Both the position numbers and the translations under genes were made by a program. A stretch of 64,000 nucleotides of DNA from Gottfriedia solisilvae (GTDB lineage Bacteria > Bacillota > Bacilli > Bacillales > Bacillaceae_G). This document shows positions 7,320 to 16,674 of this stretch, in pieces. Below the pieces are notes generated by a model. That model had not been told where the DNA came from. It did no database searches and saw only the letters and a list, made by a program, of their open reading frames with translations. The stretch's first letter is position 1. Each line of letters begins with the position of its first letter. The DNA is taken from assembly GCF_002128405.1 (NCBI RefSeq), contig NZ_NETJ01000002.1, forward strand, positions 806,001 through 870,000, written 5' to 3'.

Positions 7320-8864
7320 ATGAGTTTGAAAGAGTATGAAGCTTCGTTTTTGGCTTATGTTAAGAAAATATTAAACATGCAAGAAGCAATTAGTGTTCTT
7401 TATTGGGATCTTAGAACCGGTGCACCTAAAAACGCAGTTCGTCAACGTTCAAATGTTATTAGTCAACTATCCTCAGATGTTTTTAAAATGAGCACATCAA
7501 AGGAAATGGAACATTATTTAATTACACTAGAAGAAGCGATCCAGGCTGGAAAGTGTACTTTAGAAGTCGAGAAAACAGTGGAGTTCTTGAGAAGAGAATT
7601 TGATCATAATACAAAAATACCTGTTGAAGAATATGAAGCATATGTAAAATGCCAGGCAGAATCTGAGAGTGTATGGGCAGAAGCCAAAACAGAAAATAAT
7701 TTTTCAAAATTCGAACCATATTTAACAGAAATAATTGAGTATAAACGAAAGTTTGTAGAGTATTTAGGATATGGTGATTCAAAGTATGATACATATTTGA
7801 AACAATATGAACCAGGTATGTCAGTAGCAAAACTAGACGAAGTTTTTGCTGCTGTACGTGAAAAGTTAGTTCCAATTGTAAAAGCAATTTCTAATAGTGG
7901 CAAGAATTTTGAAAGAGAAGAAATGAAAGCAAATGTATCAAAACAAAAGCAAAGAGAAATTTGTGAAGATTTTTTAACTACACTTGGTTACGATTTTAAT
8001 TCAGGTCGTTTAGATGAAACATCACATCCATTTGCAACAAATATAAACCTTGGTGATGTTCGGGTAACGACTAAATATCATGAAGATTATTTTGCGAAAG
8101 CGCTATTTAGTACAATTCATGAATGTGGTCATGCACTTTATGAGCAAAATATTTCAAAAAGTTTAGAAGGATTACCGATTGCCCAAGGTGCTTCGCTAGG
8201 AATTCACGAATCTCAATCACTTTTATATGAAAAAATGATTGGACAAAGCTTTGAATTTTGGAAGGGTAATTATTCTAAACTTACGAAGCAATTAAATGGT
8301 GTGTTAGATGATGTAAGTCTAGAGGATTTCTACAAAGCGATTAATCACAGTAAACCATCATATATTCGGATTGAAGCCGATGAATTAACATATCCACTTC
8401 ATATTATGTTACGTTATGAAATTGAAAAGGACTTATTAGATGGGCTAATCCAAGTGAAGGATTTACCAGCAATTTGGAATAAAAAAATGGAAGAATATCT
8501 TGGAATCATCCCGCCTACAAATCGTGAAGGTGTTTTACAAGACGTTCATTGGTCAATGGGACTCTTTGGATATTTTCCAACTTATGCCCTAGGTGCAATG
8601 TATGCAGCACAAATAAAAGCAACAATGGAAAAAGATTTAACAAATGTAAATGAATTAATCGAATCTAATGATTTTCATTCTATACTGAATTGGTTAAAAA
8701 TAAATATTCATCAATACGGAGCAACAAAAACTCCTCAAGAACTATTAAAAGATGTAACTGGTGAAGAATTAAACGTACAATTCTATATAGAATACCTGGA
8801 GAATAAATACGCCAAATTATATGAATTATCTTTTTCCGAGCAGAATATGGGATCAGAAGCATGA
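7320..8864 (+). CDS. M32 family metallocarboxypeptidase, copy 2
   Basis: A 514-aa cytoplasmic zinc carboxypeptidase, paralogous to the gene at 179-1693. HECGH is at residues 267-271, the same position as in copy 1, followed by HESQS. The sequences YWDLRTGAPKN, SGRLDE(T)xHPF, GDVRVTTKY and GYFPTYALGAMYAAQ are shared almost word for word. The C-terminus carries about ten extra residues. The ATG at 7320 follows AAAGGTGGG; an in-frame upstream TTG at 7281 lacks a ribosome site. The two copies differ at many third positions and in surface residues, so the duplication is not recent. Confidence 0.92.
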   Translation: MSLKEYEASFLAYVKKILNMQEAISVLYWDLRTGAPKNAVRQRSNVISQLSSDVFKMSTSKEMEHYLITLEEAIQAGKCTLEVEKTVEFLRREFDHNTKIPVEEYEAYVKCQAESESVWAEAKTENNFSKFEPYLTEIIEYKRKFVEYLGYGDSKYDTYLKQYEPGMSVAKLDEVFAAVREKLVPIVKAISNSGKNFEREEMKANVSKQKQREICEDFLTTLGYDFNSGRLDETSHPFATNINLGDVRVTTKYHEDYFAKALFSTIHECGHALYEQNISKSLEGLPIAQGASLGIHESQSLLYEKMIGQSFEFWKGNYSKLTKQLNGVLDDVSLEDFYKAINHSKPSYIRIEADELTYPLHIMLRYEIEKDLLDGLIQVKDLPAIWNKKMEEYLGIIPPTNREGVLQDVHWSMGLFGYFPTYALGAMYAAQIKATMEKDLTNVNELIESNDFHSILNWLKINIHQYGATKTPQELLKDVTGEELNVQFYIEYLENKYAKLYELSFSEQNMGSEA

Positions 8865-9037
8865 CTTTCTTAAAATGTTTTGCATGAATTTGTAGCCGGA
8901 GAGTTATTTAGTTAGTAAATAACGCTTATCATCCTGCCAATAATAAATTGGAAATAATTGACCACTGAATGAAAAGATCAAATCAGTTATACTTAATTTG
9001 CACAACATAGAAATAAAAACTCCTTTGAAACGTTTAG

Positions 9038-9092
9038 ACAATTCATTGGTATTCGTTCATTAAAATGGATGAATCCTTGAATTGTTTTTTTT
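9038..9092 (+). terminator. Long hairpin terminator after M32 peptidase copy 2
   Basis: ACAATTCA pairs perfectly with TGAATTGT, and an inner arm (ATTCgTtCATT with AATGgAtGAAT) lengthens the stem. A run of eight T follows. It lies about 170 bp after the stop; I see no gene in between. Confidence 0.8.
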
Positions 9093-9147
9093 ATGTATAA
9101 AATTCCTTTAATTTACAAAAGGTAAGAAGTAGAAAGGATGGTAAATT

Positions 9148-10239
9148 ATGCCTTTAATCTTATCTGTTGGAACAGCTGTTCCTGAACATAAAATAAACCA
9201 AGAAAACATTGTCCCATTTGTTAGAGAATTATTTTTAAGTAAATACCCATCAATCGACAGACTTTTATCTGTATTTCAAAATGGAGAAATTCAGTCGAGA
9301 TATCTTTCTAAAGAATTGTCATGGTACGGCGTGACTCACAGTTTTGAAGAAAAGAACCAAATGTATGTTGAGACAGCAATTCAACTTTCTTTAGATGCAT
9401 TAAAAGATTGTTTGGATAATAATGAGTTTTTATCTACAGAGATTTCGATTGATGAAATTGATGGGATCATTTTTGTTTCGTCTACTGGAATATCTACACC
9501 TACAATAGATGCACATATTGCGAATATCTTACCATTCAAATCAACAATTAAGAGAATACCAATTTGGGGATTAGGGTGTGCTGGTGGAGCAAGTGGAATT
9601 GCTCGAGCTTTTGACTATTGTAAAGCACATCCTGAGTCTAATATTTTACTAATTGCAGTAGAACTTTGTAGTTTAACATTTCAAAAAGACGATTTATCCA
9701 AAAGCAATATTATCGGAACTTCTCTTTTTGCGGATGGTGCAGCAGCGGTTTTGGTAATTGGTGATGAAAGCAAATTGAAGGAACGAACTATTCACGTTGC
9801 ACTTCCAAATATTGAGCAAACACATTCAACTCTGATGTCAAATTCATTAGATGTTATGGGATGGGATGTACGGAATGAAGGACTTTTTGTTATTTTTTCA
9901 AGAGATATTCCATCGATTATAAAAAATTGGTTAGAGCCTGTCGTAACAAATTTTTTAAGTGTAAATAATATATTATTGAATGACGTATCACATTTTATTG
10001 CACATCCTGGTGGGAAAAAAGTATTGGATGCCTATGTTGATTCACTAGAAATTGATGAAACAAAGACAAGGATCTCGCTGGATATATTAAAAAAATATGG
10101 AAATATGTCTTCTTGTACTGTTCTGTTTGTTTTAAAAGAATATATGAAATTAGGAAAGAAAAACGAACATGGTTTATTATGCGCATTAGGTCCTGGATTT
10201 AGCTCTGAACTCTCACTTTTGAAATGGATTGAATGCTAA
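9148..10239 (+). CDS. bpsA: Type III polyketide synthase (alkylpyrone synthase)
   Basis: A 363-aa chalcone/stilbene-synthase-like enzyme that condenses a long-chain acyl-CoA with malonyl-CoA units to make alkylpyrones or alkylresorcinols. The catalytic Cys144 is in WGLGCAGGASG. The His of FIAHPGGKKVLDAY and the Asn of YGNMSSCTV complete the triad, and the C-terminal GPGFSSELSLL motif is present. The length matches B. subtilis BpsA (about 365 aa). The start has GAAAGGATGG upstream. Its stop codon overlaps the next gene, the methyltransferase BpsB, so the two are translationally coupled as in B. subtilis bpsA-bpsB (formerly bcsA-ypbQ). Confidence 0.93.
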   Translation: MPLILSVGTAVPEHKINQENIVPFVRELFLSKYPSIDRLLSVFQNGEIQSRYLSKELSWYGVTHSFEEKNQMYVETAIQLSLDALKDCLDNNEFLSTEISIDEIDGIIFVSSTGISTPTIDAHIANILPFKSTIKRIPIWGLGCAGGASGIARAFDYCKAHPESNILLIAVELCSLTFQKDDLSKSNIIGTSLFADGAAAVLVIGDESKLKERTIHVALPNIEQTHSTLMSNSLDVMGWDVRNEGLFVIFSRDIPSIIKNWLEPVVTNFLSVNNILLNDVSHFIAHPGGKKVLDAYVDSLEIDETKTRISLDILKKYGNMSSCTVLFVLKEYMKLGKKNEHGLLCALGPGFSSELSLLKWIEC

Positions 10240-10742
10240 TGTTAAAGATATTATTTGTGTTTATCATTTTTCAAAGATTAGCAGAAGTGTTCATTGCGAA
10301 AAAAAATGAAAAGAAATTAAAAAAGCGCGGTGCAATTGAATTTGGAAAAGAGCATTATAAATATTTTATTATATTACATAGCACATTTTTCATCTCAATA
10401 ATAATAGAGAATACTTTTCTACAAGTTATTGAATTCGGATTTTTACCATCTATATTCATTATTTTCATTATTCTTCAGTTAGCAAGAGTATGGGTAATAT
10501 CTACTTTGGGAGAACGTTGGAATACAAAGATTATTGTATTACCATCAGAAAAGTTAGTGAAAAAGGGCCTATATAAATATATTAAGCATCCAAATTATTT
10601 GATTGTCACAATGGAATTGATCATCATACCATTACTTTTTCATGCTTATATTACAGCGGTTATTTTTTCAATCTGTAATTTCATGCTTTTAAAAGTAAGG
10701 ATAAAGGAAGAAAATAAAGCGCTATTATATTCAATTGAATAA
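10233..10742 (+). CDS. bpsB: Isoprenylcysteine carboxyl methyltransferase-family protein (alkylpyrone methyltransferase)
   Basis: A 169-aa membrane protein of the ICMT family with four or five hydrophobic segments. The conserved C-terminal block is visible: RVWVISTLGERWNTKI, LVKKGLYKYIKHPNYL and a final hydrophobic helix; RHPNY-type motifs bind S-adenosylmethionine. In B. subtilis BpsB O-methylates the alkylpyrones made by BpsA. The ATG at 10233 overlaps the bpsA stop by seven bases; a second ATG at 10239 overlaps it by one. Either start implies coupling to bpsA. Confidence 0.88.
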   Translation: MLMLKILFVFIIFQRLAEVFIAKKNEKKLKKRGAIEFGKEHYKYFIILHSTFFISIIIENTFLQVIEFGFLPSIFIIFIILQLARVWVISTLGERWNTKIIVLPSEKLVKKGLYKYIKHPNYLIVTMELIIIPLLFHAYITAVIFSICNFMLLKVRIKEENKALLYSIE

Positions 10743-10822
10743 ACCATTGACATCAATCATATATTTGTTATTATTAATATAGAATGAAAATCATTATCAA
10801 CTTCGAAAGGTGTTGGACGTCA

Positions 10823-10903
10823 ATGGTTATTGGATTTGTGTCTGCAACTATTCTTTTATACTTTGGCTTAACTAAATATGTGCTAAAACAAGTTCAAAAC
10901 TAG
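10823..10903 (+). CDS. Putative 26-aa single-span membrane peptide
   Basis: A short open frame encodes MVIGFVSATILLYFGLTKY plus seven residues, almost entirely one transmembrane helix with a basic tail. GAAAGGTG lies ten bases before the ATG, and a perfect 9-bp terminator begins at the last codons. That tight gene-terminator pairing is what makes me believe it is expressed. It lies between bpsB and dynA. No function is recognisable. Confidence 0.45.
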   Translation: MVIGFVSATILLYFGLTKYVLKQVQN

Positions 10904-10925
10904 GTGATGTTACCTAGTTTTTTTA
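10897..10925 (+). terminator. Terminator after the bps operon and small ORF
   Basis: AAACTAGGT, a 6-nt loop, then ACCTAGTTT and a T-rich tail; perfect 9-bp stem overlapping the small ORF stop codon. Confidence 0.88.
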
Positions 10926-11028
10926 TTTTTAATGAAATAGCCTATACATTCTTCTTCCCAATTAATATATATACGGATAAAATAATTTTAGGGTTTATTT
11001 GAGTTTGATATGAAATGGGGAAATCACG

Positions 11029-14000
11029 TTGCAAAATACTAAGGTTAACAGAGGGGATTTAATAAATAAGGTTTCTTCAGGAATCGAATTATTAACGAAT
11101 CAAGAAAATTCGAAGGAATTATTCCAATTAAAAAAGTTAGCTTACAAAATACAAAATAAAGAAAGTTATTATGTTTTTTGTGGACATTTTTCAGCCGGTA
11201 AGTCTTCATTGTTAAATGATTTACTACAAGTTGAAAAGCTTCCTACAAGCCCAATTCCAACAAGTGCAAATGTCGTAAAATTGAAAAACGGTCAGAATGA
11301 TTTATTAATTACGTTAAAAAATGGTGACATGTATCAAATTGAAGATGAAATTGAAGTTGAAGATTTAAAGAAACTTGCTAAAGATAGCTCTTCAATTATT
11401 GAATTAGAATGGAGCCAAGAATCATTTAAGATTCCTGAAGGAGTTGTATTAATTGATACACCAGGAATTGATTCGACAGATGTAGACCACTTAGATGCAA
11501 CTAATTCTGTCATTCATTTAGCAGATTGTATTTTTTATTTAATGGATTATCAACACGTCCATTCAAAAACAAATATTGATTTTATTCATTCATTAATTGA
11601 AAAAAATGATCGAGTTTGTTTAGTTATTACTTGCATTGATAAGCATGATGAAACTGAATTAACCTTCGAAGCATTTAAGGATGGCGTCATTAGCAATTTA
11701 AAGAAACAAGGTTTAGAAAAATTAACAATTTTTTATTTATCGACAAGAGACAAATCAGTACAAAATAATGAATATCAATCTTTTATAGGTTTTCTGAACA
11801 ATTTATATAAGCAACAAGAAACCATGCAAATTGAGCATGATTCTTCAAGTTTTAAAACCATAATGAAAGAACAAATGCAACATCTTGAAAATGAACAAAT
11901 CGAATTGGATGAAAATTTTCCACAATATAAGGAAGAGTACAATGAGATATTGGCTGAAATATCTGTATTAAACAATGTAAAAGTTCAATTTGAAGAAGAT
12001 TGTTCACAAACAACTCAACAAGTATTAACTAATTCAAACATTACACCCTTTGAAATGAGGGACTTAGCTTCAAACTATCTTGAATCAGAAATTGCTTTAC
12101 TAAATAAAGGTTTTTTCCAATCACGAAAAAAACTTGAAATGGCTTCAGAAAATGCAAAACAATTATTTATAAGTAAAGTGAAAGAGCTTACAGAAAAACA
12201 AATTGAATATTTTATTAAAGAAGCGGCTAAATCTGCGGTTAATCGTATTGAAGAGATTAACATTGATTTGAATCAACATGATCATATTCTAGAGCCTAAC
12301 CTTTCTGAAATGACGCTATGCCCAAAACCGACTCAATTAATTAATAATAGTGGTAACTACCTATTACAATATACGAAAGAAGTCAGTGACGGAATTAAAG
12401 CGGTTTATCGTAAAGCGATTAATGAATTTATTCAATCAGTAATAATAGAACTTTCTAGTTTAAGCGAAAAACGTTTAAAGGAACTAAATATAAAGAAAGA
12501 TGAGATGGGTCAAAAAGTCAGAGAATTAGAAACAATTGATTTGAAGAATCATCAACTCATCCAATCTATTCAAGATATAAGAGAGATTTTAGAACACAAT
12601 CAAGTTCAATCAGGTAATATATCAAATATTTTACCAATTCGTATGTCTGTAAGTGAATTAATCAAAAAAGATATATTAAAAGATGAAACTCAGTTCGAAG
12701 TGGATAATGAAGAGAAATCTATTACAAATCAAATTGATGTAGTTAAATATTCAAATGAAGAAATTCAATCAAAGTATGAAGTTGCTGATCTTTTACTTAC
12801 TAAGCTTGCTAAAAATAAATATATTAAAAGTAAAATTGATGTTTTAATTGAAAAAAGAAATCAGATTAAATCAAATGAATATACAATTGCATTATTCGGT
12901 GCATTTAGCTCTGGTAAAACGTCATATATTAATACTTTATTGGGGAATCGAGTACTACCGGTATCTCCGCATCCAACAACAGCAGCAATATGTAAAATAA
13001 AAAAGTCAACAGTAGATTCAGCTAATAAGACGGCAGAAGTTACGTATAAATCATTCGAAACATTACAGGAAGAGTTTCTTGATTTTTTCAAAAAATGGGG
13101 AATTGATAGTAATGGTAAAGAATGGATTCAAACGCTAAAAGTTGTCATTACAAAACAGAAAGAAAAAGTTCCAACGGATGCACTCATTTATGCAGAAAGC
13201 GTTTGTCAAAACTATGAGGAAATGAGTCATTTATTAGGTACTACACAAACATATCAAATAGATGAATACGTTCACGTGATTAGTGAGGAAGTTAGAGCTT
13301 GTTTTGTAAAAGAGAGTACTGTTTATTATGATTGTGAATTGACACTAAATGGAATTGTATTAGTTGATACACCAGGCGGAAACAGTATCCACTCACGTCA
13401 TACGGAGCTTGCTTTTGATTACTTGAAAAAAGCTGATTTAATTTTATATGTAGCCCATTACCAACACGCATTTACACGACAAGACGAATCATTCTTAATG
13501 CAGATTGGGCGAATGAGAGAAAGCTTTGATAGCGATAAAGTATATTTTGTATTAAATGCGTCTGATTTAGCGAAGGATGCAGATGAAATTACAATCGTGC
13601 AAAACTTCTTTATTAATCAGTTAACGAAGCTAGGGGTTCGTTTCCCGTCAGTGTTTCCAGTATCAAGTATGCTTCAAATGAAAGGCTACAACACTTCACC
13701 AATTGGTTTGGATCTTGAAGCAAATTACAGAAATCTGAATGATAAAATTCAAAACTATTTCCAATATGAAATTGCGAATGAAGTGTTTAAAACCTTTATG
13801 AACGATCTGTTGGTGATTGAAAAGATTTTAATTGATACGATTAAACGTATTGAAAGAATAAAGGTTGAAAAGGATCAATTTTTATCAGAACTTAACACAA
13901 TTCGAAATCAAGTTCACACAATCAGTAAAAATACACTTCCTTCTTCATTACCAAGGTCATTTGAGAAGGAAAATGAACAATTATTATTTTTCATCGAAAA

Positions 14001-14628
14001 ACGGATCGAATATCGTATGAGAGATTTATTCCCGTATTTCTTTAATCCAAGCATTTTCAATCATTCAACGAAAAATAGTAAGCAATTAGTTATTACAAAA
14101 ATTCGTGAATTTATCTATGAAGTTTTAGAAGAAATTATGAAAGAATTGAGAATTACAGGTTATCGTTTAGAGAAGTTCTTAATGAATGAAATCAACATTA
14201 CTCAGAATCGTTTAATTGAAGAAATTCATTCTGTTCAATCAGAATTTATCGTACAAAAAAATGAGGTGCCTGATTTAAAAACGATTCAGCTTGATAAGCC
14301 AGATCAATTCTTTGATGTGAACAGCTTTGAAAATTTAAAGTCGTACTATAAAAATCCAAAAAGCTTTTTTGTTGAAAATATGAAAGAAAATATGATTGAT
14401 GAGTGTATTTCCCAATTAAAAACACCATTAAAAACCTACCTTACAAGCATGGAGCAAATTTTTATCAATCATTATCATGGTCAATATGTTGATTCACTTA
14501 CTTCTTTATTTAATAAATGTGAGCAGCAAGTTGAAAGTGATATTGAACAATCAATCGAAGCTACAAATAACTTAGATGAAAATGTTGTCCAAGAAGATGT
14601 TTTAAAATTGTTTAAAAATCTGATCTAA
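11029..14628 (+). CDS. dynA: Double dynamin-like GTPase DynA
   Basis: A 1199-aa bacterial dynamin made of two fused dynamin halves, as in B. subtilis DynA (YpbR, 1193 aa). The first P-loop is GHFSAGKS at residues 52-59 with DTPG at 143-146; the second is GAFSSGKT at 624-631 with DTPGG at 780-784. Long coiled-coil stalk regions follow each GTPase domain. DynA tethers and fuses membranes and helps cells survive membrane damage from phage or antibiotics. The start is TTG at 11029, preceded by ATGGGG. The unit continues into a sulfurtransferase gene 19 bp downstream. Confidence 0.94.
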   Translation: MQNTKVNRGDLINKVSSGIELLTNQENSKELFQLKKLAYKIQNKESYYVFCGHFSAGKSSLLNDLLQVEKLPTSPIPTSANVVKLKNGQNDLLITLKNGDMYQIEDEIEVEDLKKLAKDSSSIIELEWSQESFKIPEGVVLIDTPGIDSTDVDHLDATNSVIHLADCIFYLMDYQHVHSKTNIDFIHSLIEKNDRVCLVITCIDKHDETELTFEAFKDGVISNLKKQGLEKLTIFYLSTRDKSVQNNEYQSFIGFLNNLYKQQETMQIEHDSSSFKTIMKEQMQHLENEQIELDENFPQYKEEYNEILAEISVLNNVKVQFEEDCSQTTQQVLTNSNITPFEMRDLASNYLESEIALLNKGFFQSRKKLEMASENAKQLFISKVKELTEKQIEYFIKEAAKSAVNRIEEINIDLNQHDHILEPNLSEMTLCPKPTQLINNSGNYLLQYTKEVSDGIKAVYRKAINEFIQSVIIELSSLSEKRLKELNIKKDEMGQKVRELETIDLKNHQLIQSIQDIREILEHNQVQSGNISNILPIRMSVSELIKKDILKDETQFEVDNEEKSITNQIDVVKYSNEEIQSKYEVADLLLTKLAKNKYIKSKIDVLIEKRNQIKSNEYTIALFGAFSSGKTSYINTLLGNRVLPVSPHPTTAAICKIKKSTVDSANKTAEVTYKSFETLQEEFLDFFKKWGIDSNGKEWIQTLKVVITKQKEKVPTDALIYAESVCQNYEEMSHLLGTTQTYQIDEYVHVISEEVRACFVKESTVYYDCELTLNGIVLVDTPGGNSIHSRHTELAFDYLKKADLILYVAHYQHAFTRQDESFLMQIGRMRESFDSDKVYFVLNASDLAKDADEITIVQNFFINQLTKLGVRFPSVFPVSSMLQMKGYNTSPIGLDLEANYRNLNDKIQNYFQYEIANEVFKTFMNDLLVIEKILIDTIKRIERIKVEKDQFLSELNTIRNQVHTISKNTLPSSLPRSFEKENEQLLFFIEKRIEYRMRDLFPYFFNPSIFNHSTKNSKQLVITKIREFIYEVLEEIMKELRITGYRLEKFLMNEINITQNRLIEEIHSVQSEFIVQKNEVPDLKTIQLDKPDQFFDVNSFENLKSYYKNPKSFFVENMKENMIDECISQLKTPLKTYLTSMEQIFINHYHGQYVDSLTSLFNKCEQQVESDIEQSIEATNNLDENVVQEDVLKLFKNLI

Positions 14629-14647
14629 ATAAAGGTGGCCAAATACA

Positions 14648-15484
14648 TTGAAATATTTTATTGATACGAATCTGGCAAATACATTACGATTACATCCAAA
14701 TGTTGTTTTTTTAGATTGTCGATTTCAATTAGCTGATTCAAGCTATGGCTACAAAGCATATGTGAAAAATCATATTCCTCATGCTAGATTTGTTGATTTG
14801 AAAAATGATTTATCAAGTGAAGTCCAAAAACATGGTGGAAGACATCCTTTACCAGACGTAAATGACTTTAGTGAATTATTAGGAAAATTAGGAATAGATC
14901 AAAATACAATTGTGATTTGTTATGATGACGGATTCTTAGATAACGCAGCTAGATGTTGGTTTTTATGTCGCCTAGTTGGACATCAATTTACATTTGTATT
15001 AAATGGTGGATATAAAGAATGGGTCGAAAATGGATTTGAAGTGACAGAAGAAATTGCTAATGTCACACCAAAGAAATTTGAGGCGAATATAAACGATCAT
15101 ATGGTTAGTTTCATTTCTGATGTGAAAGAAAAGCAATTTAATGATAACGTAAACTTAATCGATTCAAGAGAATATATTCGCTATAAAGGTGAGGTTGAAC
15201 CAATTGATCGGATTGCCGGCCATATTCCAGGTGCAAAGCATTCATTTTGGAAAGACGTTTTAAATGAAAATGGACGAATCAAATCAAAAGAAGAGTTACA
15301 GAATCATTATAAACATTTTTCAAAAGACAAAGAATCAATTGTATACTGTGGCTCAGGCGTGACAGGTTGTGTAAATTATTTAGGTTTAATAGAAGCCGAA
15401 TATCCAAATGTAAAGCTCTATGCAGGCAGTTTTAGTGATTGGATTTCATACGAAGAAAATGTCGTGAATAAGGTCGATTTATAA
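14648..15484 (+). CDS. Two-domain rhodanese sulfurtransferase (thiosulfate/3-mercaptopyruvate type)
   Basis: A 278-aa protein with two rhodanese domains. The N-terminal domain (about 1-130) carries FLDCRF and the structural CYDDG loop. The C-terminal domain has the active-site Cys234 in VYCGSGVTGC; CGSGVT is the form typical of 3-mercaptopyruvate sulfurtransferases. It moves sulfane sulfur to cyanide or thiol acceptors in the cytoplasm. The start is TTG at 14648 with AAAGGTGG upstream. It lies 19 bp after dynA with no terminator between, so the two are probably cotranscribed. Confidence 0.87.
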   Translation: MKYFIDTNLANTLRLHPNVVFLDCRFQLADSSYGYKAYVKNHIPHARFVDLKNDLSSEVQKHGGRHPLPDVNDFSELLGKLGIDQNTIVICYDDGFLDNAARCWFLCRLVGHQFTFVLNGGYKEWVENGFEVTEEIANVTPKKFEANINDHMVSFISDVKEKQFNDNVNLIDSREYIRYKGEVEPIDRIAGHIPGAKHSFWKDVLNENGRIKSKEELQNHYKHFSKDKESIVYCGSGVTGCVNYLGLIEAEYPNVKLYAGSFSDWISYEENVVNKVDL

Positions 15485-15485
15485 G

Positions 15486-15514
15486 TTGCAAAATAATAAA
15501 GTATAGTATAGAAT
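15486..15514 (+). promoter_or_regulatory. Sigma-A promoter of the 6S RNA gene
   Basis: TTGCAA (15486-15491), a 17-bp spacer and TAGAAT (15509-15514) begin just after the sulfurtransferase stop. Predicted transcription start is about 15521, directly before the RNA closing stem. Confidence 0.6.
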
Positions 15515-15520
15515 AAGGAT

Positions 15521-15712
15521 ACAAATTAATTAACAACCCTGCTGTGTGCGTTGTCAGTTTATGTCTTAAACCAATGAGAGTAGACAGGAAGACCGATATT
15601 TAAGTAACAACATCGTGCCTATTTTAGGAGGATGAAAGTTACTTGTGAGGACATCCACCTTAGAGTTTCGGTTTACTTAGACATAAAAGGAATAACGGCA
15701 TTTGCGGGAAAA
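15521..15712 (+). ncRNA. ssrS: 6S RNA (sigma-A RNA polymerase-binding regulator)
   Basis: A ~190-nt non-coding segment folds as one long hairpin with a central bubble, the hallmark of 6S RNA. The closing stem pairs CCCTGC (from 15537) with GCGGG (to 15708). The next stem pairs TTTATGTCT with AGACATAAA and TAAACC with GGTTTA. An inner stem pairs AAGTAAC with GTTACTT. The 3' bubble strand ACATCCACCTTAGAG resembles the same region of E. coli 6S RNA (ACATTCACCTTGAAC), and the 3' end AACGGCATTTGCGGG resembles its closing stem. 6S RNA mimics an open promoter and holds back the housekeeping polymerase in stationary phase. It is convergent with the EamA gene and ends at their shared terminator. Confidence 0.8.
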
Positions 15713-15743
15713 AAAACCATTCACATTTTGTGAATGGTTTTTT
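15713..15743. terminator. Bidirectional terminator shared by 6S RNA and the EamA gene
   Basis: AACCATTCACa-ttt-tGTGAATGGTT flanked by A and T runs on both sides. It lies inside the last codons and stop of the EamA gene, so it is both coding and terminating. Confidence 0.85.
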
Positions 15744-16659
15744 CATCTTTATATTGTTCGTGTTTATGTTTTTTCAATTTTAGCTGTGTTAAAATGATTG
15801 AAGCCAAAATGAGGATACAACCTATTAAGCCGATCTCTGTTAGTCTCTCGCCACCATAATAATATCCTGCAATTGCAGCAAAGACTGGTTCAGTTGCGAG
15901 TATTATACCAACTTCTGTTGCACTGATTGTTCTTTGAGCAAACATTTGAATAAAAAAGGCAAGAGCTGTACAAAACAGTGCAGTAAACAAAATCGAGAAA
16001 ATAAAGAATTTATTAGTCCATAACTCTTGGTTAAATATAACTTGCCAATCTTCAAATACTAATGCAAATGTCCAAGAGGCAAGCCCTACAAACGCAATCT
16101 GTATTGTAGTTAATTTTAGTGAATTATAACTTGGAGCATAAATGGTAGAATAAATAATATGAAGTGCAAATGCAATGGCGCTAAAGAATGTAATAAAATC
16201 ACCAAAATTAAAATGTGAAGTATTATTTGTAATCGTAATAAAGAGTAAGCCACATAAAGCGATAACAGCACTAATTGTTTCTGGCATTGTTGGTTTTTTA
16301 TTATATTTAAAAAACAGAAGAAGTGGTACGACCACTACACTAATACCTACGATAAAGCCAGCATTAGAGATCGTCGTATGTTGTAAACCATAAGTTTGAA
16401 AAACATAACCGAGGAACAAAAATAATCCTATTAATATACCTGGAAAAACATATCCAGCTTTTTCATGAAATCTTTTGTCTCTTTTTCTTTCAGATAAAGT
16501 TTGTACAAAAAATAGAATAATTGCAGCAACAATAAAACGGATTGCATTAAATGTAAATGGTTGTACAATAGTAAGAGATTCTTTGACAATAAAAAAGGAA
16601 GAGCCCCAAAAGAAGGAAACAATTAATAATGAGGTAAAAGCAATCATTTTATTTTTCAT
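15721..16659 (-). CDS. EamA/DMT-family membrane transporter
   Basis: A 312-aa ten-helix drug/metabolite transporter made of two EamA repeats. The first helix reads FTSLLIVSFFWGSSFFIVKES, and the second-repeat signature SATEVGIILATEPVFAAIAGYYYGGE is clear. Such proteins export small metabolites or drugs; the substrate is unknown. The ATG at 16659 is used because AAGGGATG is correctly spaced from it; the ATG at 16668 lies on the ribosome site. It is followed upstream on the same strand by the ypdQ-like gene with 15 bp between, so they form an operon. Confidence 0.87.
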   Translation of the reverse strand: MKNKMIAFTSLLIVSFFWGSSFFIVKESLTIVQPFTFNAIRFIVAAIILFFVQTLSERKRDKRFHEKAGYVFPGILIGLFLFLGYVFQTYGLQHTTISNAGFIVGISVVVVPLLLFFKYNKKPTMPETISAVIALCGLLFITITNNTSHFNFGDFITFFSAIAFALHIIYSTIYAPSYNSLKLTTIQIAFVGLASWTFALVFEDWQVIFNQELWTNKFFIFSILFTALFCTALAFFIQMFAQRTISATEVGIILATEPVFAAIAGYYYGGERLTEIGLIGCILILASIILTQLKLKKHKHEQYKDEKTIHKM

Positions 16660-16674
16660 AAAAAACATCCCTTT

